This document shows, piece by piece, positions 42,961 through 52,251 of a stretch of DNA of 64,000 nucleotides; position 1 is the stretch's first letter, and each line of letters begins with the position of its first letter. The DNA lies in the NCBI RefSeq assembly GCF_000429405.1, contig NZ_AUBU01000013.1, positions 124,001-188,000 of the forward strand. Direction: 5' to 3'. The translations under genes were made by a program, and so were the position numbers. The DNA is from Algoriphagus marincola DSM 16067 (GTDB lineage: Bacteria > Bacteroidota > Bacteroidia > Cytophagales > Cyclobacteriaceae). The notes under the pieces were generated by a model, which ran no database searches, was not told the DNA's origin, and worked only from the letters and a program-made list of their open reading frames with translations.

Positions 42961-43512
42961 GATCACCCGCAGACTTTTTGCACCATGAGCTCCGATTACC
43001 AATGATTGTTCGATATCCGCAGTCTTGGATGGCCCTGCGATAAATAGTCCAAATCCTGAATGATCACTGCCTATTCTATCATAGGCCTGATGCATATTGC
43101 TGACCAAGGTTTCTTTCGAAAGAATCAAGACCAAATGCTCGGTGATGAAAGGAAGGGCTCGGTGGGGTAATTGAGAATCATCCAACCACATCGCTCCATT
43201 TTCAGCTACTCCAAACTGAGCATCCAAAATCGCCAACTCAAGATGATCTAATTGATGTGCATCGTCAGGCAGCTCTTGCGTAGCGTAGGTATGAAAAGGC
43301 TCCGAACAGGAAATGACGTGTTGAAAATTGGTACTTGCTATCCAGTTTTCAAATTCCTTCTTGCTCAAGATTTCTCCTTTATTGGCCTCAATGGCACTTT
43401 TAAAAAGTTCTACCAAATCACCTTCTAGCTGAAAGTTTGGGATATCGGGTAAGAATTTGTTTTCTTTTTGAATACCCCGTATCGAATTCAAGATTTCTTC
43501 CCGACTACTCAT
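42952..43512 (-). CDS. lutC: LUD-domain protein LutC (lactate utilisation)
   Basis: The 186-residue protein has the LUD/YkgG fold, with GVAENGAMWLDDS, a conserved glycine-rich LFIAGPSKTADIEQSLVIGAHG stretch and the C-terminal GAHGAKSLRVIL. With LutA and LutB it forms the L-lactate oxidation complex. Last gene of the operon, overlapping lutB by 8 bp. Confidence 0.87.
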   Translation of the reverse strand: MSSREEILNSIRGIQKENKFLPDIPNFQLEGDLVELFKSAIEANKGEILSKKEFENWIASTNFQHVISCSEPFHTYATQELPDDAHQLDHLELAILDAQFGVAENGAMWLDDSQLPHRALPFITEHLVLILSKETLVSNMHQAYDRIGSDHSGFGLFIAGPSKTADIEQSLVIGAHGAKSLRVILV

Positions 43513-44866
43513 GGCGATTTCGTTTATACCAGTCCTGAAATGATTCCTTTGGAGCTTTGGGAAGGTCTCGGCTTTTTCCCCAAATATTCAGCGGATTATA
43601 AATCACGCTCTCTGGCAAGCTTTTGATTACTTTTCGCATCAAAGATCCAGAAAATTGATAGGCTAATGGACTTTTGAATATTCCACTGGCTAATTTCATG
43701 GAAAGGCCTTTTCCTACTGTTCCATGATGTTTAGTGATTTCCTGCCTCCATTCATAGAGCTGTTCGTGGATATTGATTTTGACTGGGCAGACATCCGAGC
43801 AGCTTCCGCAAAGGGTGGAGGCAAAAGGCAAGGTGCTGTATTTTTTCATGTCTAATCCCGGCGAAAGAATAGATCCAATTGGGCCGGGGACGGTGCTGCC
43901 ATAGCTAAATCCTCCGCTTCTGCGATAAATCGGGCAGGTATTCATACAAGCCCCACAGCGAATACATTTCAAAGAGTTTTTAAATTTCTCTCTTGCCAAT
44001 TGTCTGGTTCTTCCATTGTCTACCAGTACTAGGTGGATTTCTTTCCCTGTTGCAGGGCTCCTGAAATGGGAGCTGTAATTGGTGATGGGCTGTCCGGTGG
44101 CTGACCGGGCCAATAAGCGAAGGAAAACTCCTAAGTCTTTTCTTCTAGGAATGATCTTCTCAATTCCCATACAGGCAATGTGCACATCTGCCAGGTGAAC
44201 GCCCATGTCCGCATTTCCTTCATTGGTGCAGACCACAAATTCACCCGTCTCAGCTACTCCAAAATTCACTCCGGTAATGGCGACTTTCGAAGCCAAAAAC
44301 TTTTCTCTCAAATGAAGCCTAGCGGCATTGGTCAGGTAAGAAGGATCTTCATTTCCTTTTTCGGTTTGTAATTTATCATGAAAAAGGGCTGAAATATCCC
44401 GCTTCTTCAAGTGAATAGCAGGCATAACAATGTGGCTAGGCGGCTGCTGAAGGAATTGAACGATTCGCTCGCCTAGATCCGTATCAACGACCTCAATACC
44501 CTGTTTTTCCAGATAGGGGTTTAGATGGCATTCTTCGGTCAAAATTGACTTGCTTTTGACAATAGCCTCGCAATTTTTCTCTTGAAGAATGCTCAGTACA
44601 ATTTCATTGTGCTCTTTCGCATCCTTGGCCCAATGAACTTTGATTCCGTTTTTGAGTGCCTGAGCTTCAAACTGCTCCAGATACTTGTCGAGATTAGAAA
44701 GCACATTGTCCTTGATTTCAGAAGCAAGATTTCTGAGTTCTTCCCATTCCGGGATGGACTTGCTGCTTGCGTCCCGTTTGTCTCGAATCATCCAAAGTGT
44801 TTCGTCATGCCATTGGGAATTGGCTTGATCCTTTAGAAACTCAGTGGCTGCTTTGGGATGGCTCAT
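43505..44866 (-). CDS. lutB: Iron-sulfur protein LutB (lactate utilisation)
   Basis: The 453-residue protein has an N-terminal LUD domain (NFGVAETGEFVVCTNEGNADM near residue 200) and two 4Fe-4S ferredoxin clusters. The first is CIRCGACMNTCP at about 300 and the second is LCGSCSDVCPV at about 352-360. This is the central electron-transfer subunit. It overlaps lutA by 4 bp and lutC by 8 bp, so translation is coupled. Confidence 0.93.
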   Translation of the reverse strand: MSHPKAATEFLKDQANSQWHDETLWMIRDKRDASSKSIPEWEELRNLASEIKDNVLSNLDKYLEQFEAQALKNGIKVHWAKDAKEHNEIVLSILQEKNCEAIVKSKSILTEECHLNPYLEKQGIEVVDTDLGERIVQFLQQPPSHIVMPAIHLKKRDISALFHDKLQTEKGNEDPSYLTNAARLHLREKFLASKVAITGVNFGVAETGEFVVCTNEGNADMGVHLADVHIACMGIEKIIPRRKDLGVFLRLLARSATGQPITNYSSHFRSPATGKEIHLVLVDNGRTRQLAREKFKNSLKCIRCGACMNTCPIYRRSGGFSYGSTVPGPIGSILSPGLDMKKYSTLPFASTLCGSCSDVCPVKINIHEQLYEWRQEITKHHGTVGKGLSMKLASGIFKSPLAYQFSGSLMRKVIKSLPESVIYNPLNIWGKSRDLPKAPKESFQDWYKRNRHE

Positions 44867-45618
44867 CGAATAGCTTGATTTAGGATTTCTGCGATATGCA
44901 TAAATTCAACTTTTTGTCCCTCTCGCTTGGCTATGCCTTCCAAATGCATTAGGCAAGACAAATCCCCGCCGGTCAAAACGTCTACCTCATGGGATAAATG
45001 ATCGGCCAAGCGATCTTTTCCCATCTGTACGGATAGTGCCTCTTCAGTGATGGCAAATGTTCCTCCAAAACCACAGCATTCATCACTGCGGCTTAATTCA
45101 ACCCACTCCAGTCCATCCAGATTAGTCAAAAGTTGTTTGGCTTTGTTGAAATGAGGGATGTTCAACTCAGAACTCGATGCAAGGCGCAGTCCTCGTAATC
45201 CATGACAGGAGGAATGATAACCCACTTTTTTTTGGAAAGTGCCTTTCAAATTTTCCACTTTGAGCACATCGGTTAAGAACTCTGTTAGTTCAAAAATCTT
45301 TTTCTGAATGCTTTTGGCAGACTTTTCTTTCCCAGGATGATTCGGAAAATGCTCTTTGACGTGGAGAACGCAACTACCGGAAGGGGCTACGATGTAATCA
45401 AACTCTTCGAAAAGTTGGATAAAGTGAAGACTTGAACCTTCTGTATCTCGCTCATATCCTGCATTAGCCAATGGCTGTCCACAGCATGTTTGCCCCAATG
45501 GATAGCTTACCTTACAGCCTAGCTTTTCCAAAAGCTCCAAAGTAGCAATGGCCACTTGAGGATAAAACTGATCCACATAGCAGGGGATGAATAGGCCAAT
45601 ATGAGGTTCTTTTTTCAT
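44863..45618 (-). CDS. lutA: CCG-domain Fe-S oxidoreductase LutA (lactate utilisation)
   Basis: The 251-residue protein has two cysteine-rich CCG domains of the glycolate-oxidase type: TCCGQPLAN at about 43-50 and DECCGFGGTFAI at about 178-190. LutABC oxidise L-lactate to pyruvate. First gene of the operon. No lactate permease or LutR-type regulator is in the window. Confidence 0.92.
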   Translation of the reverse strand: MKKEPHIGLFIPCYVDQFYPQVAIATLELLEKLGCKVSYPLGQTCCGQPLANAGYERDTEGSSLHFIQLFEEFDYIVAPSGSCVLHVKEHFPNHPGKEKSAKSIQKKIFELTEFLTDVLKVENLKGTFQKKVGYHSSCHGLRGLRLASSSELNIPHFNKAKQLLTNLDGLEWVELSRSDECCGFGGTFAITEEALSVQMGKDRLADHLSHEVDVLTGGDLSCLMHLEGIAKREGQKVEFMHIAEILNQAIR

Positions 45619-45692
45619 CGATATTGTAAAGGCTTGAATTTAGAATTTTTCATTCAAGTCAATCCAAGAAAGTGATTTTTCATCAAAACTCA

Positions 45693-45721
45693 TTGGCTAT
45701 AGCGTTCTGAATTTATATTTC
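45693..45721 (+). promoter_or_regulatory. Promoter of the M14 peptidase gene (TTG at 45693, TATATTTC at 45714)
   Basis: TTG at 45693-45695, an 18-nt spacer and the -7 box TATATTTC at 45714-45721 (one mismatch to TAnnTTTG) form a complete Bacteroidota promoter. The start codon is at 45775. Confidence 0.5.
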
Positions 45722-45774
45722 TGGTTTTCCAAAAGATTTTTTAACCCTAACTTCGAAGCCAAAGAATCCAAAAA

Positions 45775-48306
45775 ATGAAAAAATCACTCTTTCTTATTTT
45801 ATTCCTAGCCTTTGGGCTTGGAGCAGCTTTCGCTCAAATCCAAACCCCTGAGCAGTTTCTCGGCTACAAGCCCGGGGATCGATTCACTCCGCATCATCGG
45901 ATGGTGGATTATTTCGAGCATGTAGCGGCGAATAATCCCAATATCCAATTGGTTCAATACGGGGAAACCAATGAAAAAAGGCCGCTTTTTATTGCGATTC
46001 TTTCTAGTCCTGAAAACATGGCCAATTTGGAACAAATCAGGGAAGACAATCTCAAGCGAACAGGAATGCTGGAAGGTACTCCAAGCACGGCTGTTCCGAT
46101 CAACTGGATGTCTTTCAATGTTCACGGAAATGAATCCGTAGGAATGGAAGCGGCAATTTCTGCCTTTCATACCTTAGCTGACCCTACCAATGCCAAATCC
46201 CAAGAGTGGCTCAAAAATCAGGTCGTGATCATCGATCCCTGTATCAACCCTGACGGTAGAGATCGCTATGCCATGTGGTACAATCAAAAGATGAATACCA
46301 TCCTCCAGCCGGATCTTCAGTCTGTAGAGCATAATGAACCTTGGCCAGGTGGTCGAGCAAACCACTACCTCTTCGATCTCAATCGTGACTGGGCTTGGCA
46401 GGTACAGGTGGAATCTCAACAAAGACTAAAAATCTATCAGCAATGGATGCCTCAACTCCATCTGGATTTTCATGAGCAGGGAATCAATAATCCATTTTAT
46501 ATGGCACCTGCTGCTGAGCCTTTGCATGAGCAATTGACTGACTGGCAGCATGAATTTCAGGATATTTTTGGAAAGAATACGGCCAAGTATTTTGATGAAA
46601 TGGGTCGTTTCTACTTCACAAAAGAGCGTTTTGATTTGCTTTACCCATCCTATGGCGATACCTACCCGATGTACAATGGGGCGATTGGGATGACCATTGA
46701 GCAAGGTGGAAGCGGACGTGCCGGACGGGGTGGATTTAATGCCGTGGGTGATACAGTCACTTTGAGCTATCGTATCGAAGGCCACTACACCGCGGCCATG
46801 TCTGCTGTAGAAGTTACCAGCCAAAATAGCCAAAAGCTATTAGACGAGTTTTCGAAGTATTTCGAGCAGAATTCTTCAAATCCGATCGGGAAGTATAAAA
46901 GCTTTGTAATCAAAGGCGAAAGTAATCCTGCCCAAAAGGCAAAATTATTGGCACTTCTGGATAAAAATGGAATTCGATATGGTAAAGCAGCAAGTAAGTC
47001 AGGTCTTCGAGGATTTGAATACACTAGCGGGAAAAATGTAAGCTTTTCGACCAGTGAAGAAGATATTGTTATTTCTGCTTTTCAGCCAAAGTCCGTTTTG
47101 ACTCAGGTATTTTTTGAGCCCAATCCGCAGTTGAATGACAGTATTACCTATGACATCACTTCCTGGGCACTTCCATACGCATACAATCTAGAAGCTTATG
47201 CTTTGGAAAGCCGCTTAGATCCTTCAGGAGAATATGAGGAGGCAGAATTTGAAAGTAATGCAGTTACGAAAACTCCTGTAGCCTATATCGCACGATGGGA
47301 AGGAACCCGAGATGCGGCATTTTTGGCCTCACTTCTAAGACAAGGGATTCGTGTCAAATATCCTGAATACGCCTTCAAAACTGAGGGCAAAAGCTTTCCC
47401 GCAGGGACACTTTTGATTACCAAAGGGGGGAATGAGTATGTAGCAGATTTTGACAAAAAAGTGGCTGATACTGCCAACCGCTTTGGAGTGACGCTCGAGA
47501 CTACCATGACTGGATATATGGAAGAAGGTAAGGATTTTGGTTCGCCGAATATTCGGGTGATCCAAGCTCCAAAAGTTGCCTTGGTTGGTGGTGATGGTAC
47601 TTCCTCACTCAATTACGGTGAAATCTGGCATTTCTTCGAGCAGGAACTCGACTATCCGCTTGTAAATCTAGAAATGGGTGATCTTGGCCGATATGATTTG
47701 AGTGATTATGATGTCTTGATTATGCCATCTACTTGGGGTGGCGGCTTGAGTAAGAGTGCAGAGGAGCAAGTAATGGAGTGGGTTCGCGCGGGTGGTAAGT
47801 TGATTGCCATTGATGGAGCAGTTAATCTGTTTGCGAATAAGGAAGGATTTGCCCTGAAAACATTTGATACTGATGAGGAGGAAAAAGCTGCTAAAAAAGC
47901 TGCTGATACCTTAGCCAAGGTGGAGCGATTGGAACCTTATTTGGAAGGAGAGCGCCTGGCAATTTCCAGCGGAGCAGCTGGAGCGATTTATCAGGTCGAT
48001 ATGGATGAGACGCATCCTCTGGGCTACGGTACGGGAGGAAAGTACTATACGCTGAAGAATAACTCCAATATTTTTGCCTACATGGACCGAGGAGTCAATG
48101 CCGGAAAAATCATTTCGAATGACTCCTACCGTACCGGATATATTGGCTACAAAATCAAATCAAGTATGGGCGAATCTCTGGCAATCGGTAGCGAGCGAAA
48201 AGGCCGTGGAGAGATCGTTTATTTTGTAGACAATCCGATTTTCAGAGGTTTCTGGGAATCCGGTAAATTGGTCCTGAGCAATGCGATTTTTTTGGTAGGA
48301 CAATAA
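45775..48306 (+). CDS. Secreted M14-family zinc carboxypeptidase with C-terminal amidotransferase-like domain
   Basis: The 843-residue protein has a signal ending GAAFAQI. The M14 domain (about 30-370) has zinc ligands in NVHGNESVGME (H117, E120) and LHLDFHEQG (H233), the substrate residues INPDGRDRY and LFDLNRDW, and a catalytic glutamate in MTIEQGG. Residues about 590-700 form a GATase1/DJ-1-like fold (VALVGGDG, YDVLIMPSTWGGG). The role of that domain in M14 proteins is unknown. It releases C-terminal amino acids from peptides outside the cytoplasm. Confidence 0.9.
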   Translation: MKKSLFLILFLAFGLGAAFAQIQTPEQFLGYKPGDRFTPHHRMVDYFEHVAANNPNIQLVQYGETNEKRPLFIAILSSPENMANLEQIREDNLKRTGMLEGTPSTAVPINWMSFNVHGNESVGMEAAISAFHTLADPTNAKSQEWLKNQVVIIDPCINPDGRDRYAMWYNQKMNTILQPDLQSVEHNEPWPGGRANHYLFDLNRDWAWQVQVESQQRLKIYQQWMPQLHLDFHEQGINNPFYMAPAAEPLHEQLTDWQHEFQDIFGKNTAKYFDEMGRFYFTKERFDLLYPSYGDTYPMYNGAIGMTIEQGGSGRAGRGGFNAVGDTVTLSYRIEGHYTAAMSAVEVTSQNSQKLLDEFSKYFEQNSSNPIGKYKSFVIKGESNPAQKAKLLALLDKNGIRYGKAASKSGLRGFEYTSGKNVSFSTSEEDIVISAFQPKSVLTQVFFEPNPQLNDSITYDITSWALPYAYNLEAYALESRLDPSGEYEEAEFESNAVTKTPVAYIARWEGTRDAAFLASLLRQGIRVKYPEYAFKTEGKSFPAGTLLITKGGNEYVADFDKKVADTANRFGVTLETTMTGYMEEGKDFGSPNIRVIQAPKVALVGGDGTSSLNYGEIWHFFEQELDYPLVNLEMGDLGRYDLSDYDVLIMPSTWGGGLSKSAEEQVMEWVRAGGKLIAIDGAVNLFANKEGFALKTFDTDEEEKAAKKAADTLAKVERLEPYLEGERLAISSGAAGAIYQVDMDETHPLGYGTGGKYYTLKNNSNIFAYMDRGVNAGKIISNDSYRTGYIGYKIKSSMGESLAIGSERKGRGEIVYFVDNPIFRGFWESGKLVLSNAIFLVGQ

Positions 48307-48341
48307 ATCAGAAGCAAGAAGTTAGATTCAAGACACAAGAG

Positions 48342-48373
48342 ACCGGCTCCGATTATCGGGGTCGGTTTTTTTT
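48342..48373 (+). terminator. Terminator of the M14 peptidase gene
   Basis: An 11-bp stem (48342-48352 with 48356-48366, two G-U pairs) is followed by eight T. Confidence 0.82.
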
Positions 48374-48402
48374 GGAAAAAAGGTGCTCTTATAAATTAAA
48401 AT

Positions 48403-48453
48403 TGCACATTGATTTGTGCACTTTTTGTGGTTTTTTGCACATATGGATGTGCA
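48403..48453. promoter_or_regulatory. Two TGCACA-N6-TGTGCA dyads, 33 bp apart
   Basis: Site 1 at 48403-48420 and site 2 at 48436-48453 share TGCACA, a 6-nt spacer and TGTGCA exactly. Centres are 33 bp apart, about three helical turns. Site 2 extends to an 11-bp arm inverted repeat (48432-48442 with 48447-48457). The arrangement suits a dimeric repressor or activator. The next gene is the carboxylesterase, 264 bp downstream. Confidence 0.5.
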
Positions 48454-48716
48454 AAAAGTCAAAGGCCTATCTGGGTGTTAATTTTATTCTATGTATTTCC
48501 GCTTTCCTGCTGGGACAATAGGTGTATAATCCAAAATAAGCCCCAAGGTTTAGAATTCGGAGACTCCATTCTTCCAACTTCTAGCTTCCAGCCAGAGTGT
48601 ATAAGAATGAATTTCAACTTTTATCATTGATTACAATCTTCATCTTTTATGAAATATTCTCAATTTCTTTCCCTATTTTGTCATACTGAAACAATAAACC
48701 TTTAAACCCTTTTGCC

Positions 48717-50366
48717 ATGAAATCAAACAGAAGAGAATTCTTTAAAAAAGTGGGTGTTGGTACACTAGCTGCATCCGTTCCTTTTTCTTCCCAAGCTTTT
48801 GCAAAGGAAAGTGCTCCAAATTCTGATGAGCAATTCCTCCAAATCGGAGACAATATTGCGATCGCAGATACCAGTTACGGTAAAGTTCGCGGCTATATCC
48901 TCAACAGTACTTATACTTTTTTGGGCGTTCCATACGGAGCAGATACCTCCGGAAAAAACCGGTTCATGGCTCCTAAAAAGCCAGAACCCTGGACTGATGT
49001 AAAACCCACACTTTGGTGGGGGAATACCGCTCCGCAGATTATGGATAATCGCTACGCCAATGTGCACTATTCTTTTGCGGATCATTGGAATTACGATGAT
49101 GTGAGTGAGGATTGCCTCAAACTCAATGTCTGGACTCCTAGTTTGGACGGAAAGCGAAGACCAGTCATGGTTTGGTTACACGGTGGAGGCTTCACAAATG
49201 GAAATGGTATCGAACAGGACGGCTACCATGGAGAGAATTTTGCGAAGCAAGGGGATGTAGTCTTTGTATCCATCAATCATCGATTGGGTCCGATTGGATT
49301 TACGGATCTTTCGGGTGTAGGAGGGGAGAAATACAAGGATTCCGGTAATGTCGGCATGCTGGATATTATCGCCGCTTTGGAATGGGTTCGGGACAATATT
49401 TCCAACTTCGGAGGAGATCCAAACAATGTTACCATTATGGGACAATCAGGTGGCGGGGCAAAAGTTACCTGTGCGATGGCGATGCCTGCCTCAAAAGGGA
49501 TCGTTCACAAGGGTGTCGCACTGAGTGGAAGTATGCTTACCGCGAATGATAAAGAATATGCTCAAAACCTCGGAAAGTATGTGATGGAGGCAGCTAACTT
49601 GACTCCTCAAACTATCGATCAACTTCAGGACTTGAGCTGGAGGGAGTATTTGGATGTGGCTTATGTGGCATTGGAGCGCATGCGAAAAGAATTTCCTCAG
49701 CCAGGTTTCAGGGGTGGGTTTGGTCCTGTGGCTGACGATATTCATATTCCGAAGGGAGAGTTTTTTAGTGAAACCTCCACTCATGCATCCGATATGCCTT
49801 TGATGGTGTGTACGACTTTCCATGAATGGAATCCAACCCGAACCAATGCTGAATTAGAAAAAATCGATCGACCTGGTGTCATAGATCAATTGAAAGGACG
49901 GTTTGGAGATAAGGCCGAAATGGTTTATTCAGCCTATGAAAAGGATTTCCCCAGTGTCTCCCCGGCTGATCTTTGGGCGATGATCCTTTCCAATCGTCAG
50001 GGTGCAATCAACACCTCTACAGCAAAAGCCAAACAAAGTGCACCCGTTTATTTGGCTTGGTTTGGCTGGGAACCCAATCTGTACGACGGCAGAATGAAGG
50101 CATTTCACTGTATCGACATTTGCTTTTGGTTTAAAAATACAGACCGCATGTACACGCACACTGGTGGAGGGGCGAGACCTCGTGCTCTCGCAGATAAAAT
50201 GAGTGCCTCGCTTTTGGCTTTTATGCGCACAGGAAATCCGAATGTACCTAGTCTTCCAGATTGGCCAAAGTTTTCGGCAACAAATGCAGAAACGCTGATA
50301 CTCAATGATTCCTGTCAGGTCAAAAACAAACCTGATGGAAATGGTTTAGCGGCTTTGATGGCCTAA
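48717..50366 (+). CDS. Type-B carboxylesterase, Tat-exported
   Basis: The 549-residue protein starts with a twin-arginine signal (SNRREFFKKVGVGTLAA). The alpha/beta hydrolase core has the oxyanion HGGGFTNGNG and the nucleophile elbow IMGQSGGGAKV (S244). Later ICFWFKNTDR and HTGGGARPRALADKM belong to the lid and histidine region. It hydrolyses carboxylic esters; substrate not known. It is single, with a terminator behind it. Confidence 0.88.
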   Translation: MKSNRREFFKKVGVGTLAASVPFSSQAFAKESAPNSDEQFLQIGDNIAIADTSYGKVRGYILNSTYTFLGVPYGADTSGKNRFMAPKKPEPWTDVKPTLWWGNTAPQIMDNRYANVHYSFADHWNYDDVSEDCLKLNVWTPSLDGKRRPVMVWLHGGGFTNGNGIEQDGYHGENFAKQGDVVFVSINHRLGPIGFTDLSGVGGEKYKDSGNVGMLDIIAALEWVRDNISNFGGDPNNVTIMGQSGGGAKVTCAMAMPASKGIVHKGVALSGSMLTANDKEYAQNLGKYVMEAANLTPQTIDQLQDLSWREYLDVAYVALERMRKEFPQPGFRGGFGPVADDIHIPKGEFFSETSTHASDMPLMVCTTFHEWNPTRTNAELEKIDRPGVIDQLKGRFGDKAEMVYSAYEKDFPSVSPADLWAMILSNRQGAINTSTAKAKQSAPVYLAWFGWEPNLYDGRMKAFHCIDICFWFKNTDRMYTHTGGGARPRALADKMSASLLAFMRTGNPNVPSLPDWPKFSATNAETLILNDSCQVKNKPDGNGLAALMA

Positions 50367-50375
50367 TCCAATAGA

Positions 50376-50404
50376 ATGCTGCTCTTCAAAAGGGCAGCAT
50401 TTTT
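50376..50404 (+). terminator. Terminator of the carboxylesterase gene
   Basis: The stem ATGCTGCTCT (50376-50385) pairs with AGGGCAGCAT (50391-50400, one G-U), then TTTT. It lies 10 bp after the stop. Confidence 0.88.
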
Positions 50405-50498
50405 ATTTCAAACGGTTTCCAAGATTTTTCCTTGAATTTTTATCCTTTGGAGCCTTATTTCCCATTGCTTTTCCCATAAATTAGGCGCTCTCAAATGA

Positions 50499-52163
50499 AT
50501 GATTATGACTGATTTTAAAAATTATAGCGTTCCTTATCAAATCGCTCCTGAATACTCACAAAAGGTAGCTTATTTCTCCATGGAGTTTGCCGTACATCAG
50601 CCGCTAAAGATTTATTCCGGCGGTTTGGGTTTTCTTTCCGGCTCACATCTACGAAGTGCTTACGAATTGGGGCAAAATCTGATCGGAATAGGGATTCTTT
50701 GGAAGTATGGCTATTACGATCAAACTCGGAACCAAGATCAAACCCTCAAGCCTGAGTGGTATGAAAAGACCTACAGCTTCTTGGAAGATACCGGAATTAA
50801 GTTTCGGGTGACTGTTCACGACGTACCGGTATGGGTAAAGGCTTGGTACCTTGCCCCTGAAACTTTTAACTCGGCTCCTCTATTCCTGCTCAGTACAGAT
50901 TTGCCTGAAAATGACTACCTCAGTCAAACCATCACGCATAAGCTATACGACTCTGATACAGCCGCCAAAGTTGCCCAGTGTCTGCTACTTGGGATCGGTG
51001 GAGCCAAATTGCTGGATGAACTCAATTTCAATCCTGATGTCTATCATTTGAATGAAGCTCATGGTGTAAGTTCAGTTTTTCATTTGATGCGCAAGTTTGG
51101 TAGCAAAGAGGAAGTCCAAAAGCGTTTGGTTTTCACTACCCACACACCAGAAGAAGCGGGTAATGAAAAACATGATATTCATTTATTGAATAAAATGAGC
51201 TTTTTCAATGGATACTCTCCTGACGAAGTACGAGAGATGGTTGGCTTTACAGGTGATACTTTCAATCATAGTCTTGCAGCTTTGCGCTTTGCGAGAAAGG
51301 CCAATGGTGTGTCTAAATTACACGGAGAAGTAAGCCGGGAAATGTGGAGAAACTATCCGAATATTCCTGAAATCACACATATCACCAATTCCCAAAACTT
51401 CAAATACTGGTCCGATAAGCAATTGTACCGATTTATGGATCAGGAGGATCAGGAAGGCTTCGATGATAGAAAGTGGTACTTGAAAAAGCGGGCTTTTGAA
51501 ATCGTGGCCGATCAGACCGGGAAATTACTTGACCCTAAAGTACTCACCATTGTTTGGGCAAGAAGATTTGCTAGTTACAAGCGGGCAGAGCTTATCACAA
51601 GGGATATCAGAAGATTCGACGCATTAATGCGAAACTCAAAATACCCGATTCAAATTATTTGGGCTGGTAAGCCCTATCCTCTTGATTACAATGCGATCTC
51701 GGTATTTAATCAACTCGTTCATCTGAGTAAACAGTACCCTAATATGGCAGTTTGTACAGGCTATGAATTGACTCTCAGTAAGCGATTGAAACAAGCCTCA
51801 GACATCTGGCTGAATAATCCCCGAGTACCACGGGAGGCTTCTGGCACCTCAGGAATGACCGCATCCATGAATGGTGGGGTGAACTTTTCCACCTTTGATG
51901 GATGGATTTGTGAGTTTGCTGAGCATGGTAAGAACAGCTTTATCGTTCCTCCAGCCAACTATGCGGCCATGCATGTGGAGGATCAGGATGAGTATGATTT
52001 GGAAAAGCTTTACGAGGTCCTTGAAAATGAGATTCTTCCTACCTATTATGATCAGCCTGATCAGTGGAGGGGAATTGTACAAAAGGGAATGAAAGATGTC
52101 ATCGGCTTTTTTGAAAGTAACCGTATGGCCAAGGAATATTACGAGGTGCTTTACAAAAGTTGA
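50499..52163 (+). CDS. Short alpha-glucan phosphorylase homologue (GT35), PLP lysine replaced
   Basis: The 554-residue protein (552 if it starts at ATG 50505) has the GT35 pattern: VAYFSMEFAVHQPLKIYSGGLG, HLNEAHGVSSVFHL, VWARRFASYKRAELI, AGKPYPLD and EASGTSGMTASMNGGVNFST. In phosphorylases the last motif reads G-M/N-M-K, the lysine forming the PLP Schiff base. Here it is threonine (T454). It is also shorter than the 800-850 residues usual for the family. It may be a PLP-independent glucosyltransferase or a lineage-specific variant. Single gene with a terminator. Confidence 0.85.
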   Translation: MIMTDFKNYSVPYQIAPEYSQKVAYFSMEFAVHQPLKIYSGGLGFLSGSHLRSAYELGQNLIGIGILWKYGYYDQTRNQDQTLKPEWYEKTYSFLEDTGIKFRVTVHDVPVWVKAWYLAPETFNSAPLFLLSTDLPENDYLSQTITHKLYDSDTAAKVAQCLLLGIGGAKLLDELNFNPDVYHLNEAHGVSSVFHLMRKFGSKEEVQKRLVFTTHTPEEAGNEKHDIHLLNKMSFFNGYSPDEVREMVGFTGDTFNHSLAALRFARKANGVSKLHGEVSREMWRNYPNIPEITHITNSQNFKYWSDKQLYRFMDQEDQEGFDDRKWYLKKRAFEIVADQTGKLLDPKVLTIVWARRFASYKRAELITRDIRRFDALMRNSKYPIQIIWAGKPYPLDYNAISVFNQLVHLSKQYPNMAVCTGYELTLSKRLKQASDIWLNNPRVPREASGTSGMTASMNGGVNFSTFDGWICEFAEHGKNSFIVPPANYAAMHVEDQDEYDLEKLYEVLENEILPTYYDQPDQWRGIVQKGMKDVIGFFESNRMAKEYYEVLYKS

Positions 52164-52191
52164 TTTACAAAAGTATTTTGACCAATCTATC

Positions 52192-52229
52192 AAGCTCAAA
52201 TCGGATATTCCGGTTTGAGCTTTTATTTT
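52192..52229 (+). terminator. Terminator of the glucan phosphorylase homologue gene
   Basis: A 13-bp stem (52192-52204 with 52210-52222, one G-U) has loop ATATT and a TTTATTTT tail. Confidence 0.9.
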
Positions 52230-52251
52230 GCTTCTCAAAGCTGAACGTTTT

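Larger units (their letters stand above)
48307..48716. other. Intergenic region with a terminator, an operator pair and degenerate repeats
   Basis: No convincing gene is seen in these 410 bp; a 73-codon open frame at 48409-48630 lacks signal, domain and a good start. The segment holds the M14 terminator, two TGCACA-N6-TGTGCA dyads (48403-48420, 48436-48453) and two inverted degenerate repeat copies (about 48310-48340 and 48569-48596). Confidence 0.5.

Noticed and set aside
48409-48630. 73-codon plus-strand frame in the intergenic region
   Set aside because: It starts with a non-ATG codon within an operator-like dyad, has no signal or recognisable domain, and its composition looks random; counted as non-coding.
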